Positions 24,501 to 32,642 of a DNA stretch of 64,000 nt are shown here, piece after piece (position 1 is the stretch's first letter; each line of letters opens with the position of its first letter). Below the pieces are notes generated by a model. The model was given only the letters and a program-made list of their open reading frames with translations, searched no databases and had not been told where the DNA came from. The DNA is from Gracilimonas sp965227215 (GTDB lineage Bacteria; Bacteroidota; Rhodothermia; Balneolales; Balneolaceae), in contig OZ245729.1 of assembly GCA_965227215.1 (NCBI GenBank), positions 1,364,001 to 1,428,000 on the forward strand, written 5' to 3'. Position numbers and translations under genes: made by a program.

Positions 24501-24877
24501 TCTCCACCGGAAGCATCGGATATAAAGGCGATCTTATTGCCATCCGGACTAAATCGAGGCTGGCTGTCGAACTGCATGCCTTCCGTTAATTGGGTAGCTT
24601 CTCCACCCTCCACCGGGATGGTGTAAAGGTCGCCGAGGTAATCGAATACTATAGTTTTTCCATCGGGACTCACATCCAGAGCAATCCAGGACCCTTCATC
24701 CAGATCAAAAGAAAACTCGCGACCAGGCTCCAGAGGTAAATCATTCTTCTTTTCTTTTTTGGTGCTATCTGCTTCAGCTTCCCCATCCTGAGCAGCAGAT
24801 AGCTGAGGCAATGAAATCACAAGCAACCCCGCAAACAAGAACTTCATCCATGTATTAATAATCATATGTTTTTCCAT
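21545..24877 (-). CDS. Secreted TolB-type propeller fused to an amidohydrolase domain
   Basis: 1110 residues with a signal peptide (about 11-29, FLFAGLLVISLPQLSAAQ). An N-terminal PD40/TolB-like beta-propeller region (about 50-640) repeats motifs such as FSPDGNKIAF, SSDGKWLVYG and WSPDGEWIAF. The amidohydrolase-superfamily domain (about 700-1090) has the metal-binding FVDTHAHFRHP and the C-terminal GSIEEGKLADLVILN. Just before it lies an acidic insert of roughly 40 residues (KEMEEEKAEDENEEADSEEE...). It probably hydrolyses a peptide-like or cyclic amide in the periplasm; the substrate is unknown. No T9SS tail was seen. The start could be any of three clustered Met codons; the first is listed. 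Confidence 0.88.
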   Translation of the reverse strand: MEKHMIINTWMKFLFAGLLVISLPQLSAAQDGEAEADSTKKEKKNDLPLEPGREFSFDLDEGSWIALDVSPDGKTIVFDYLGDLYTIPVEGGEATQLTEGMQFDSQPRFSPDGNKIAFISDASGGEGVWIYDLETEEKEQLTKGKDNEYQSPEWMPDGKYVIASKNDPGNHKIWMYHVDGGSGVALTDEPGNLRMLEGAFGADDRYIWFSRRFGTWNYNASMPQYQIATYDRETGDITVQSNRYGSSFRPTLSSDGKWLVYGTRHDEHTGLVKRDLETGDESWLAYPVQHDDQESRASRDVLPGMSFTPDNKHMVASYGGKIWKLPIDGGDAIEIPFSVSSTIELGPELDFDYPIEDTPQFEITQIRDAVPSPDGRKIAFTALNEIYTMVLPDGEPKKLVDLDETQAQPVWSPDGEWIAFVTWTPETGKVYKVRPNGRRLQQLNKEEGVFQDPVWNNDGSRIVLIKGQPQDFRNATRRTAFQGTSDLIWIDADGSENNFITYTNGRGNPHFVKGSDRIYLSSWGGLSSIRWDGTDEKEHLEVSRSGGGTASWIRMAPEGDQALAQIRNDLFVVTVPKVGGEAPEIRVGGSSSQFPSKQLTEIGGQFPAWSWDANRVHWSIGNAHVIYDFDDEQAYEDSVEAAKEMEEEKAEDENEEADSEEEADEEEEKEEDKGYQPTEIEISVMADRDIPEGILVLRGARLITMKGNEIIENADLVIQDNRIVAVGKRGEVDIPEGAEIMDMNGKTIIPGFVDTHAHFRHPVNLHRGEFWSYLTNLAYGVITTRDPQTATTDVLTYQDLVHAGKLLGPRVYSTGPGVFSSEDIKDLDHARDVLMRYSKYYDTKTIKMYGAGNREQRQWIIQAAKEQELMPTTEGSLDFKENLTQVIDGYPGHEHSFPVFPLYHDVIDLVAFSRTVYTPTLLVAYGGPWAENYFYAVERPHDEPKLQRFMPHQNLDERTRRRNAGWFMEEEHVFEEMGVFVKDLVEAGGRAGVGSHGQLQGLGYHWELWAMAAGGISQHDILKVATIQGADGIGLDQDLGSIEEGKLADLVILNSNPLDDIRNTADISHIMKNGYMYEAETLDEIFPNQKELPTFWWQNNEPINVPGIER

Positions 24878-24966
24878 AGTATTCGGCTTTTTTAATTTGA
24901 GTGAAAGAAGCTAAAAAATTTAGCGAACCAGCCCAATCGTTTTACAAGTATATACAAGTACCATTT

Positions 24967-24988
24967 CCCTTTCGCCACTAAAACACGA
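24967..24988. repeat. CGCCACTAAAACACGAAAACAC element (single arm)
   Basis: This stretch matches the arms at 30679-30742 (GCCACCAAAACTCTAAAACAC and complement) in its first half, and is followed by CACAGAAAG. No second arm was found here. It lies in the gap between the divergently transcribed amidohydrolase and pyrF genes. Confidence 0.4.
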
Positions 24989-25138
24989 AAACACAGAAAG
25001 AAGTAATTTGAATACAGCTGGCGTATAATTTGGTCACATCCTTCTGTATTCATTTGATTCTTTACTGATCCCGACTGCTGTTATTTCCGGTAAAACATTG
25101 ACTATCAGAAATGTTATCTTCAGCAAAAATTTTATGGC

Positions 25139-25978
25139 ATGACATTTACAGAAAAACTAGGAGCTTCAGTTCAAGAAGCCGGCTCTACCTTATGCGTGGG
25201 ACTTGATCCCAACCTTGACCTTCTTCCTCAACCTGTTAAGCAGCAGTTTGAGTCTTCTGAAGAGCAGGTAAGCTATTTCTGTAAACTGGTTATTGATTAC
25301 ACGGCGGAACATGCTGCCGCCTTCAAACCCAATCTGGCTTTTTTTGAGGCTCTGGGAAAGAACGGGCTATCTGTTTTTGAGGAAGTGATCAGTCACATTC
25401 CCGATCATAAGATCATAATCGCCGATGCTAAACGGGGAGATATCAGCTCTACGGCCGATCATTACAAAAAAGCATACTTCGATGAGTTTAAGGTAGATGC
25501 TATCACCATCAACCCTTTAATGGGATTTGAAACGCTGGAGGCCTTTTCTAAGGAAGAAACGAAAGGGATGTATGTACTGTCCCTTACTTCAAATTCCGGG
25601 GCTTCGGATTTCTTCAAACAGCCTTATAAAAACTTTAAATCCATGTCAGAGTACATTGCCGATCAGCTGGCTAAAAAATCCCGTTTCTCCGATACCCATT
25701 TAGGGATGGTGATTGGTGCTACCCAAGCTGAAGAAGCATCTTCTGTCTTAAAGTATCACCCCGAAGGCGCCTTACTTATTCCCGGGATTGGTGCTCAGGG
25801 CGGTTCAGTTTCTGAATTGGAAAAAGCATTGACTAATCATTCGGGAATTCCTCTTATCAACTCCAGCCGGGGTATTATTTACGCCGGAAAGGATGAGGGC
25901 AACTGGCCGGAGTACGTTGCTGAACAAGCCAAATCGATGAAACAAAAATTGAGTTCAATCACAAAAAAATATGTCTGA
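25139..25978 (+). CDS. pyrF: Orotidine 5'-phosphate decarboxylase (type 2)
   Basis: 279 residues. It makes UMP from OMP, the last step of de novo pyrimidine synthesis. The size and N-terminus (LCVGLDPNLDLLP) fit the longer type 2 subfamily. The active-site motif IIADAKRGDISSTADHY is intact (Asp96, Lys98, Asp101), and GIGAQGGSVSELEKAL forms the phosphate site. Its last 8 bases overlap rnhA, so the two are translationally coupled. No other pyrimidine gene is in the window apart from the PyrR-like protein 11 kb away. Confidence 0.94.
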   Translation: MTFTEKLGASVQEAGSTLCVGLDPNLDLLPQPVKQQFESSEEQVSYFCKLVIDYTAEHAAAFKPNLAFFEALGKNGLSVFEEVISHIPDHKIIIADAKRGDISSTADHYKKAYFDEFKVDAITINPLMGFETLEAFSKEETKGMYVLSLTSNSGASDFFKQPYKNFKSMSEYIADQLAKKSRFSDTHLGMVIGATQAEEASSVLKYHPEGALLIPGIGAQGGSVSELEKALTNHSGIPLINSSRGIIYAGKDEGNWPEYVAEQAKSMKQKLSSITKKYV

Positions 25979-26414
25979 GAAGCCGGAAGTTATTGTATAC
26001 ACGGATGGAGCCTGTAGCGGAAATCCCGGTCCGGGAGGGTGGGGAGCCGTCCTAATCTGGAATGGAAAAGAGAAAGAGCTTTCGGGGGGAGATCCGCAAA
26101 CTACCAACAACCGAATGGAAATGCAGGCGGTTATTGAGGCCTTGAATGCGCTAAATAAACCCTGTACGGTCATAATCCACAGCGACAGTGCCCTGATCAT
26201 TAACGCATTTACTCAGGGATGGATCGACAGCTGGCAGAAACGCGGATGGCGTAAAGCCGATAAAAAACCGGTGGAAAACAAAGAGCTCTGGCAGGATATG
26301 CTGGAAGCCATGAAGCCTCACGATGTAAAATGGGTGAAGGTAAAAGGCCACGCCGGAATCGAATTAAATGAGCGGGCAGATCAACTGGCTGTTGCCGAAT
26401 CGAAGAAATTCTAA
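25971..26414 (+). CDS. rnhA: Ribonuclease HI
   Basis: 147 residues. It cuts the RNA strand of RNA-DNA hybrids. The catalytic residues are visible: Asp12 in VYTDGACSGNPGPGGWG, Glu50 in NNRMEMQAV, Asp72 in HSDSALI and the Asp in LNERADQLA, with the basic handle region RGWRKADKKPV. The length is that of the classic bacterial enzyme. It starts inside pyrF. It converges on tsaD across an inverted repeat. Confidence 0.96.
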   Translation: MSEKPEVIVYTDGACSGNPGPGGWGAVLIWNGKEKELSGGDPQTTNNRMEMQAVIEALNALNKPCTVIIHSDSALIINAFTQGWIDSWQKRGWRKADKKPVENKELWQDMLEAMKPHDVKWVKVKGHAGIELNERADQLAVAESKKF

Positions 26415-26416
26415 AT

Positions 26417-26482
26417 GAAAAATTCAAAATTTAAAATTGGTTTGTACTCAATTTTAAATTTTTCACTTTGAATTCTTAATTC
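26417..26482. repeat. AT-rich inverted repeat (AAAATTCAAAATTT type) between convergent genes
   Basis: The arm at 26417-26439 (GAAAAATTCAAAATTTAAAA then TTG) pairs with 26449-26482 (CAATTTTAAATTTTTCACTT then TGAATTC). It fills the whole gap between the 3' ends of rnhA and tsaD. Confidence 0.65.
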
Positions 26483-27466
26483 CTAAAGCGAAGCGTAGGG
26501 CACCATGTCCAGATCATCGAATTGGCCGGCTTCGGCTTTCATTTTTCCGGTGATGGCGATCATGGCTGCGTTATCGGTGCAATAACTTATTTTTGGGGAA
26601 TAAAGCTGTACACCCATCTCTTTGGCCATCTTTTCTGATTTTTCTCTCAGCATTGAATTCGCCGAAACTCCACCGGCCAGCAGCACCGTTTTTACCCCGG
26701 TTTCTTTAATGGCCCGTTTCAGCTTTTTCACTAACACCTCAGCGATAGCAAAAGAAACGCTGGCGCATATATCATTCATATGTTCCTGAATCCAATCATC
26801 TTCTTTATCCTGAAGATAATACAACACGCTGGTTTTTAATCCTGAAAAGCTAAAGTCCAATCCTTCCTGAAGCAAAGCCTGCGGAAATTTATGGAATTTG
26901 GGATCTCCTTCTTTAGCCAAACGATCCATATGTGGCCCTGCCGGATATGGCAGCCCTAGCAGCTTACCGATTTTATCGAAGGCTTCTCCGGCAGCATCAT
27001 CCCGTGTCTGGCCTATAATCTCGTGCTCAAAGGCTGATTGTACATGCACCAGCTGTGTGTGCCCACCCGACACTGTAAGCGCTACTAACGGAAACTCAGG
27101 ACTGTGATCGATAAAATTGGCATAGATGTGAGCATCCATATGATTTATTCCAATCAACGGGATGTTTCGGGAAAGGGAAAGTCCTTTGGCAAAACAGGTT
27201 CCAACCAGCAATGAACCCAGCAATCCCGGTCCCTGGGTTACAGCGATAGCATCAATTTCATCCAGGGATATTCCGGCTTCTTCCAGCGCCTGATTTACGG
27301 TTTGCGTAATGGTTTTTTGATGAGCCCGTGATGCCAGCTCCGGTACCACTCCCCCAAATTTGAGGTGGATAGACTGCGAGGCAATCACATTAGATTTAAT
27401 TCCTTCAGTCGTTAAAACCGCTGCTGAAGTATCGTCACAAGAGGATTCAATTCCGAGAATATTCAT
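26483..27466 (-). CDS. tsaD: tRNA N6-threonylcarbamoyladenosine transferase subunit TsaD
   Basis: 327 residues. With TsaB and TsaE it moves threonylcarbamoyl to A37 of ANN-decoding tRNAs. The N-terminal ASKHA motif NILGIESSCDDTSAAV, the metal-binding INHMDAHIYA (His109, His113), the core VVPELASRAHQ and GGVSANSMLREK are all intact, and the length is normal. It is transcribed alone leftwards, with its own promoter in the 115-base gap before the DUF1566 lipoprotein gene. Confidence 0.96.
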   Translation of the reverse strand: MNILGIESSCDDTSAAVLTTEGIKSNVIASQSIHLKFGGVVPELASRAHQKTITQTVNQALEEAGISLDEIDAIAVTQGPGLLGSLLVGTCFAKGLSLSRNIPLIGINHMDAHIYANFIDHSPEFPLVALTVSGGHTQLVHVQSAFEHEIIGQTRDDAAGEAFDKIGKLLGLPYPAGPHMDRLAKEGDPKFHKFPQALLQEGLDFSFSGLKTSVLYYLQDKEDDWIQEHMNDICASVSFAIAEVLVKKLKRAIKETGVKTVLLAGGVSANSMLREKSEKMAKEMGVQLYSPKISYCTDNAAMIAITGKMKAEAGQFDDLDMVPYASL

Positions 27467-27581
27467 GTTCTAAAGATAGGAATGTTGGGCATGAATGACA
27501 CCTTCTATGGAACACGGTTGTCGCGGATCACTTGACTTTATTTATGCCACTTCGGCCTTACCAAATCTGCTATTTATTAAG

Positions 27582-28523
27582 CTAATACCTTCTGATTGGC
27601 CTTACTCGGTGTTCATCCGTTTTATTATCAGTATCCTCATTTCCCCAAGGTATCATTTTCACTGCTCTCAATGTGTCGTCAGGATGTTCATTTGAACTCC
27701 AATAGTTTTCATTATCTAAACCACCCACTAAGCCACCGTTTTTATATTGATAGAGTTTTCTCAATTCTCTGATGGATGGTAAATACCAATCATCAAACCC
27801 ATTTAATTCCAGCTCCATGGCTAGTTTGTAAGCCGGTTTACCATTATTTGAATCATCGCACTCAGCATTATTTATTGCTTGAGTATTCCCCAAACCACTT
27901 TCTCCGGAATAAGTACCAACTAAAACTGAATTACATCCCCATTCTGCCTTGGGATCAATCTCTCCATTGTACCAGTTTGGTGGTGCAGCAACTAAATACC
28001 TCCATCCATCCGAGTATTCTCCTTTATCATAGAATACAATACCGCCTTGTTCATAGAGCTCATCTTCTGTAGTGAATTTTTTTGATTCTGAAAACTTTTC
28101 AAACCTTTCACCATACTGCTTAAACAGAACTTTTATGCGGTAATAATATTCGGTTCCGGGGCTCAGTTCGTAGATTACATTACTAATGATACCTTCATTT
28201 TTTTCTTTACTGTAGTAAACCAAACCCTCCATATCTGTTACATCAGCAAACTCGATATTATTTGTTTCATCCGGCAAACTGTCTAAAGAAATAAATATTT
28301 GGTATCCAACGCTTGAATTAAATTTAGAATATTTTGAATAATAAGGTTCATTGATACTGAAGGTCGTAAATGGATTCACCGATCTGGTCTTTAAATACCT
28401 TACTTCGGTCGATAACATTTTAATTGCTTGTATTTTTTCATCTTCAACTGAAGACGATGAATCACAGCTTAAAACTAAGCCCGAAAAAAGAAAAAGTATA
28501 AAACAGATAAAACGGTAACTCAT
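27582..28523 (-). CDS. Lipoprotein with C-terminal DUF1566 domain
   Basis: 313 residues. The signal peptide ends in lipobox LVLSC (Cys20), so it is probably anchored in a membrane. The middle part (about 40-150) looks like a fibronectin-type beta domain (YELSPGTEYYYRIKVLF). The C-terminal DUF1566 domain (about 155-313) shows GGIVFYDKG, DDWYLPSIRELRKLY, NYWSSNE and the final VRPIRRY. DUF1566 proteins are usually surface or secreted and often fused to sugar- or formylglycine-type folds; no function is known here. More AT-rich than its neighbours, possibly acquired. It ends before dnaK's terminator. Confidence 0.82.
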   Translation of the reverse strand: MSYRFICFILFLFSGLVLSCDSSSSVEDEKIQAIKMLSTEVRYLKTRSVNPFTTFSINEPYYSKYSKFNSSVGYQIFISLDSLPDETNNIEFADVTDMEGLVYYSKEKNEGIISNVIYELSPGTEYYYRIKVLFKQYGERFEKFSESKKFTTEDELYEQGGIVFYDKGEYSDGWRYLVAAPPNWYNGEIDPKAEWGCNSVLVGTYSGESGLGNTQAINNAECDDSNNGKPAYKLAMELELNGFDDWYLPSIRELRKLYQYKNGGLVGGLDNENYWSSNEHPDDTLRAVKMIPWGNEDTDNKTDEHRVRPIRRY

Positions 28524-28604
28524 AATAGTTCCATCAATATTACTCTAAATAATATAATAACTTGTTGATTTATTTATATATAAAAAAACATCTCACAAAC
28601 AAAA

Positions 28605-28636
28605 AACCCCTCACACAAATTAATGTGCAAGGGGTT
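28605..28636 (-). terminator. Intrinsic terminator after dnaK
   Basis: On the minus strand AACCCCTTGCACATTAATTT then GTGTGAGGGGTT forms a stem and runs into TTTTTGTTTG. It lies 35 bases after the dnaK stop. Confidence 0.8.
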
Positions 28637-28670
28637 AATTTTGTCTCTGAGTAAGTGAGCTATACGTTAC

Positions 28671-30626
28671 TTACTTCTTGTCTTCATCGTCAACTACTTC
28701 GTAATCTGCATCTACGGCGTCATCGCCTTCATCAGATTCTTCGGAAGCGGAAGCACCATCAGCGCCGGGAGTTGGTCCTCCGGCAGCTCCGGCTCCCGCT
28801 GCACCACCGGCAGCAGCTTCTTCCTGAGTAGCTTTATAGATTTCTTCAGAAGCACCGGACCAAGCCTGATTTACAGCTTCAATAGCTGCATCAATCTCGT
28901 CCATGTTTTCTTCTTTATGCGCTTTCTCGAGGGTTTCAAGAGCATCTTCGATGGCCTTCTTATTGTCATCGGAGATCTTGTCGCCGTATTCATCAAGCTG
29001 CTTGCGGGTAGAGAATACCAGGCTGTCGGCCTCGTTCAGTTTCTCGACACGCTCTTTGATCTTCTTGTCTTCTTCGGCGTGTTCTTCGGCAGCTTTTTTC
29101 ATTTTTTCGATTTCCTCATCAGACAAGCCTGAAGAAGATTCGATACGGATGCTTTGCTCTTTTCCGGTTCCTTTATCTTGCGCTGTAATGTTCAGCACAC
29201 CGTTGGCGTCAATATCAAAGGTTACTTCAATTTGAGGTACTCCTCGTGGTGCCGGTGGAATTCCATCTAAGTGGAAACGACCAAGTGTTCGGTTATCCTG
29301 AGCTTTAGCGCGTTCACCCTGCAGCACATGAATTTCTACGCTCGACTGATTAGCCGCAGCGGTAGAAAACGTCTGTGACTTACTGGTTGGGATCGTGCTG
29401 TTGGCTTCGATAAGAGGAGTCATAACTCCACCCAGTGTCTCAATACCAAGTGTAAGAGGAGTTACATCCAGAAGAACAACGTCTTCCACATCACCCGACA
29501 TAACACCACCCTGAATAGCAGCACCAATAGCTACCACTTCATCAGGGTTTACACCTTTGCTAGGATCTTTACCAAAAAACTCTTTAACGGCTTCCTGAAT
29601 TTTTGGAATTCGGGTTGAACCACCCACAAGAATTACCTGGTCAATATCATTCTTGGTAAATCCGGCATCGTCCAGTGCTTTTTTGCAAGGGTCGATAGAA
29701 CGCTTAATCAGATCATCAGCCAGCTGCTCAAATTTAGCCCGGCTCAGATCAATATTCAGGTGTTTTGGCCCAGAATCGGTTGCCGTTACAAACGGCAGGT
29801 TAATGTTGGTTTTCTGAGAGCTTGAAAGTTCGACTTTGGCTTTCTCGGCAGCATCTTTCAATCGCTGCATCGCCATTGGATCTTTGCGAAGGTCGATTCC
29901 TTCATCCTTCTTAAACTCATCTGCCAGGAAGTCGATGATGCGTTGGTCGAAGTCATCTCCACCAAGATGGGTATCACCATTAGTAGATTTTACTTCAAAT
30001 ACACCGTCACCTAACTCCAGGATGGACACGTCAAAAGTACCGCCACCGAGGTCATACACTACGATGGTTTGGTCATCATCTTTTTTGTCCAGTCCGTAAG
30101 CCAGAGAAGCAGCAGTTGGCTCGTTGATAATTCGTTTAACTTCCAATCCGGCAATTTTTCCGGCTTCCTGAGTTGCCTTACGCTGCGCGTCGTTGAAGTA
30201 CGCAGGCACTGTAATAACAGCTTCTGTTACTTTTTCGCCCAGATATTCTTCAGCTGTCTGCTTCATCTTTTGAAGCACCATCGCCGAGATTTCCTGAGGT
30301 GCGTACTTGCGATCTTCAATTTCAACACGTGCCGTGTTGTCATCGCCTTTTACAATTTTATAGTTAACCTGCTTGGTCTCATCTTTAACCTCGTCAAACA
30401 TGCGTCCCATAAAGCGTTTTACAGAAGCAACGGTTTTATCGGGGTTAGTGATAGCCTGACGTTTTGCAGGCGCTCCAACCAGTCGCTCACCGTCTTTAGT
30501 GAAAGCAACAACAGAAGGAGTAGTTCGCCCACCCTCACTGTTCTGAATCACAACCGGCTCGTTGCCTTCCATTACGGCTACGCACGAATTGGTAGTTCCT
30601 AAGTCAATTCCTATGATTTTTCCCAT
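28671..30626 (-). CDS. dnaK: Chaperone protein DnaK (Hsp70)
   Basis: 651 residues. It is an ATP-driven chaperone with DnaJ and GrpE. The start GKIIGIDLGTTNSCVAVMEG, the ATPase motifs VITVPAYFNDAQRKATQEAG and VYDLGGGTFDVSILE, and IINEPTAASLAYGL are intact. The substrate-binding domain follows, then a lid, and a disordered C-terminal tail rich in Ala/Gly then Asp/Glu ending DADYEVVDDEDKK. The gene stands 125 bases downstream of hsp20 on the same strand; no dnaJ or grpE is adjacent. No CIRCE element was found upstream. The leader has no Shine-Dalgarno sequence. Confidence 0.98.
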   Translation of the reverse strand: MGKIIGIDLGTTNSCVAVMEGNEPVVIQNSEGGRTTPSVVAFTKDGERLVGAPAKRQAITNPDKTVASVKRFMGRMFDEVKDETKQVNYKIVKGDDNTARVEIEDRKYAPQEISAMVLQKMKQTAEEYLGEKVTEAVITVPAYFNDAQRKATQEAGKIAGLEVKRIINEPTAASLAYGLDKKDDDQTIVVYDLGGGTFDVSILELGDGVFEVKSTNGDTHLGGDDFDQRIIDFLADEFKKDEGIDLRKDPMAMQRLKDAAEKAKVELSSSQKTNINLPFVTATDSGPKHLNIDLSRAKFEQLADDLIKRSIDPCKKALDDAGFTKNDIDQVILVGGSTRIPKIQEAVKEFFGKDPSKGVNPDEVVAIGAAIQGGVMSGDVEDVVLLDVTPLTLGIETLGGVMTPLIEANSTIPTSKSQTFSTAAANQSSVEIHVLQGERAKAQDNRTLGRFHLDGIPPAPRGVPQIEVTFDIDANGVLNITAQDKGTGKEQSIRIESSSGLSDEEIEKMKKAAEEHAEEDKKIKERVEKLNEADSLVFSTRKQLDEYGDKISDDNKKAIEDALETLEKAHKEENMDEIDAAIEAVNQAWSGASEEIYKATQEEAAAGGAAGAGAAGGPTPGADGASASEESDEGDDAVDADYEVVDDEDKK

Positions 30627-30678
30627 TGGTCTAAAATCTGAGTTTTATTTGTTTGATTTAATATTCTTGAGTCTATTC

Positions 30679-30742
30679 GCCACCAAAACTCTAAAACACA
30701 AAATTTTTAATTATTCTTTTCGTGTTTTAGAGCTTTCGTGGC
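30679..30742. repeat. GCCACNAAAACTCTAAAACAC inverted repeat between dnaK and hsp20
   Basis: GCCACCAAAACTCTAAAACA plus C (30679-30699) pairs with GTGTTTTAGAGCTTTCGTGG plus C (30722-30742), 19 of 21 positions complementary. The loop is AT-rich. It separates two heat-shock genes on the same strand and may terminate hsp20 or act in the dnaK leader. A related single arm is at 24967-24988. Confidence 0.65.
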
Positions 30743-30750
30743 TAACAATT

Positions 30751-31185
30751 CTATTTAACCGGAATGGATTGTGAATCCTTTAATGCCTCCGATTTAGGCA
30801 TGGCGATAGTCAAAACACCGTTCCTGAAACTGGCTGACACTTCAGCCGCATTCACATTTTGCGGCACTGCAAATGCCCGGGCAAAAGCTCCACGACGGCG
30901 CTCTTGTCGCTTAAATTCTTCGCCGTCTCCGGCGGTGATCTCACGTTCGCCTTTCACCGTCAGCACATTGTTCTTAAGGGAAATTCCAATCTCTTTTTTG
31001 GATAATCCCGGAAGATCCAGCAGAATTTTAAATTCTTCTTCACTCTCTACAATATCACAGTCGGGAGCAAAATCTTTGTCTTCGTTGGCCAGCGGCACAA
31101 CTTTCTCTACAAATTGCTGAATGTCTTTACCCAGCTTTGAGAGATGCCTCTCAATTTCGATACCAAATTCTGTAAAATCTCCCAT
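30751..31185 (-). CDS. Small heat-shock protein, Hsp20/alpha-crystallin family
   Basis: 144 residues. It is an ATP-independent holdase. The alpha-crystallin domain covers about 42-135: ESEEEFKILLDLPGLSKKEIGISLKNN, then VKGEREI, and the typical NGVLTIAMPKSE near the end. The short N-terminal arm includes LGKDIQQFVEKVV. It lies upstream of dnaK on the same strand, consistent with a shared stress response, although no shared operator was found. An inverted repeat region lies on each side. Confidence 0.94.
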   Translation of the reverse strand: MGDFTEFGIEIERHLSKLGKDIQQFVEKVVPLANEDKDFAPDCDIVESEEEFKILLDLPGLSKKEIGISLKNNVLTVKGEREITAGDGEEFKRQERRRGAFARAFAVPQNVNAAEVSASFRNGVLTIAMPKSEALKDSQSIPVK

Positions 31186-31258
31186 GTGCTTGCCGATTAA
31201 TTCTTGTTCACCCCTAAGTAAGCAATAGCAATGCCAATCAGGAATGGCGGTGGGAAAA

Positions 31259-31334
31259 CTGACGTATTGACGGACGTATTGTCAGGAGTGATGGTTGATT
31301 AAGTGTTTAAGTGCGAACGTTAACACATAAACAC
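31259..31334. repeat. Two small inverted repeats upstream of hsp20
   Basis: CTGACGTATTGACGGACGTATTGTCAG (31259-31285) contains a direct repeat GACGTATTG and complementary ends CTGAC/GTCAG. Then GTGTTTAAGTG (31303-31313) faces CACATAAACAC (31324-31334) with one mismatch. They fill the gap between hsp20 and aroA. One could be a regulatory site of hsp20, the other a terminator for that side; neither is proven. Confidence 0.4.
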
Positions 31335-31346
31335 GTTATGCATCAA

Positions 31347-32642
31347 TCAATTTAAAAAAACAGATATGTCTTCAAGATCCTTCCAAAAGCCGGGGTAGGA
31401 TACGGCCGCCGATTCGGCATCTATGACTGAGCTTTCTTGTTTTCCTTTTAGTGACAAGACAGCCGCAGCCATTGCAATACGGTGATCGTGGAAAGATTCA
31501 AATTCCGCAGACTTAAAGCTAAAATCGGGATCACCATGAATAATCAAACCATCTTCTTTCTCTTCAAAATCTGCCCCTACCGCTTTCAGCATTTTCGACA
31601 TAGCCATGATGCGGTCGGTTTCTTTGTGGCGAAGTTCTTCTGCACCGGATATTACAGATGTACCCTCTGCAAACAACATAGCCACTGAAAGTATGGGCAG
31701 TTCATCTATACAATTGGGAATCATCAATGGGTCGATCTCTATCGCTTTCAAATCTGATCCTTTCACCACAATATCACCGGCCGGCTCGGCTCCTTCCATC
31801 CGCTCATTTTCAATGGTGATGTCAGCACCCATCTCGCTCAAAACATCCAGCAGGGCGCTTCGGGTAGGGTTCAGCCCCACATTATCAATCTTGAGCTCGG
31901 CATCTTTTTGAATGACGCCGGCTACCAGCCAGAAAGCTGCTGCCGAAAAATCACCGGGAATGGTGTAACTCTGACTTGGAATAGCATCTGCCATACTTGC
32001 TGATATAATCTTGCGATCCTGAACTACTTTTTGGTCAAGTTCCAGCAACCGCTCCGTATGGTCACGGCTTGGCAAAATTTCGATAACCTGTGTCAGTTCT
32101 TCCCCAAATAAACCGGCCAGCAACACACACGACTTCAGCTGTGCACTCGGAATCGGAAGTTCAAACTGCAGCGGCTTTAACGGCTCATTCCTGTTAATGA
32201 AAAGCGGAGCATATGCACTGTTACGCGCCAGAATATGAGCACCCATCTTTTCCAGTGGGTTGATAATTCGCGTCATTGTGCGTCCACACAGAGATTCATC
32301 CCCAACCAATTTTGCCGAAATACCGGCTCCAACCAGTACTCCTGAAAGTAATCGCATGGCTGTGCCGGAATTACCGCAGTCAAGATCTTTATCAGGGGTT
32401 TTGATGCCCTTTCTCCCGGTTCCCTTTATTATAAGGGTACCGTTTTCCTTTTTCACTTCAGCCCCAAGTTGTTGTACGCAACTTAATGTGCTTTGCGGAT
32501 CCTGGGCTTTAGAATAGTTTTTCACTTCTGAAATGCCATCATGCAATAACGAAAAGATGGCAGCGCGTTGCGAGATTGATTTGTCAGGTGGGAGTATGAG
32601 TTCACCTTTTAATGATGAGGCCGGGGTAATCTTTTTTATCAT
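31347..32642 (-). CDS. aroA: 3-phosphoshikimate 1-carboxyvinyltransferase (EPSP synthase)
   Basis: 431 residues. It joins shikimate-3-phosphate and PEP in chorismate synthesis. The motifs are visible: PPDKSISQRAAIFSLL near the N-terminus, LDCGNSGTAMRLLSG, SRDHTERLL, DFSAAAFWLVAG, and FHDHRIAMAAAVLSL at the C-terminal side. It is complete and cytosolic. Its ATG overlaps the stop of the 998-residue TPR gene upstream by 4 bases (ATGA), so aroA is the second gene of a coupled pair. Confidence 0.96.
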   Translation of the reverse strand: MIKKITPASSLKGELILPPDKSISQRAAIFSLLHDGISEVKNYSKAQDPQSTLSCVQQLGAEVKKENGTLIIKGTGRKGIKTPDKDLDCGNSGTAMRLLSGVLVGAGISAKLVGDESLCGRTMTRIINPLEKMGAHILARNSAYAPLFINRNEPLKPLQFELPIPSAQLKSCVLLAGLFGEELTQVIEILPSRDHTERLLELDQKVVQDRKIISASMADAIPSQSYTIPGDFSAAAFWLVAGVIQKDAELKIDNVGLNPTRSALLDVLSEMGADITIENERMEGAEPAGDIVVKGSDLKAIEIDPLMIPNCIDELPILSVAMLFAEGTSVISGAEELRHKETDRIMAMSKMLKAVGADFEEKEDGLIIHGDPDFSFKSAEFESFHDHRIAMAAAVLSLKGKQESSVIDAESAAVSYPGFWKDLEDISVFLN

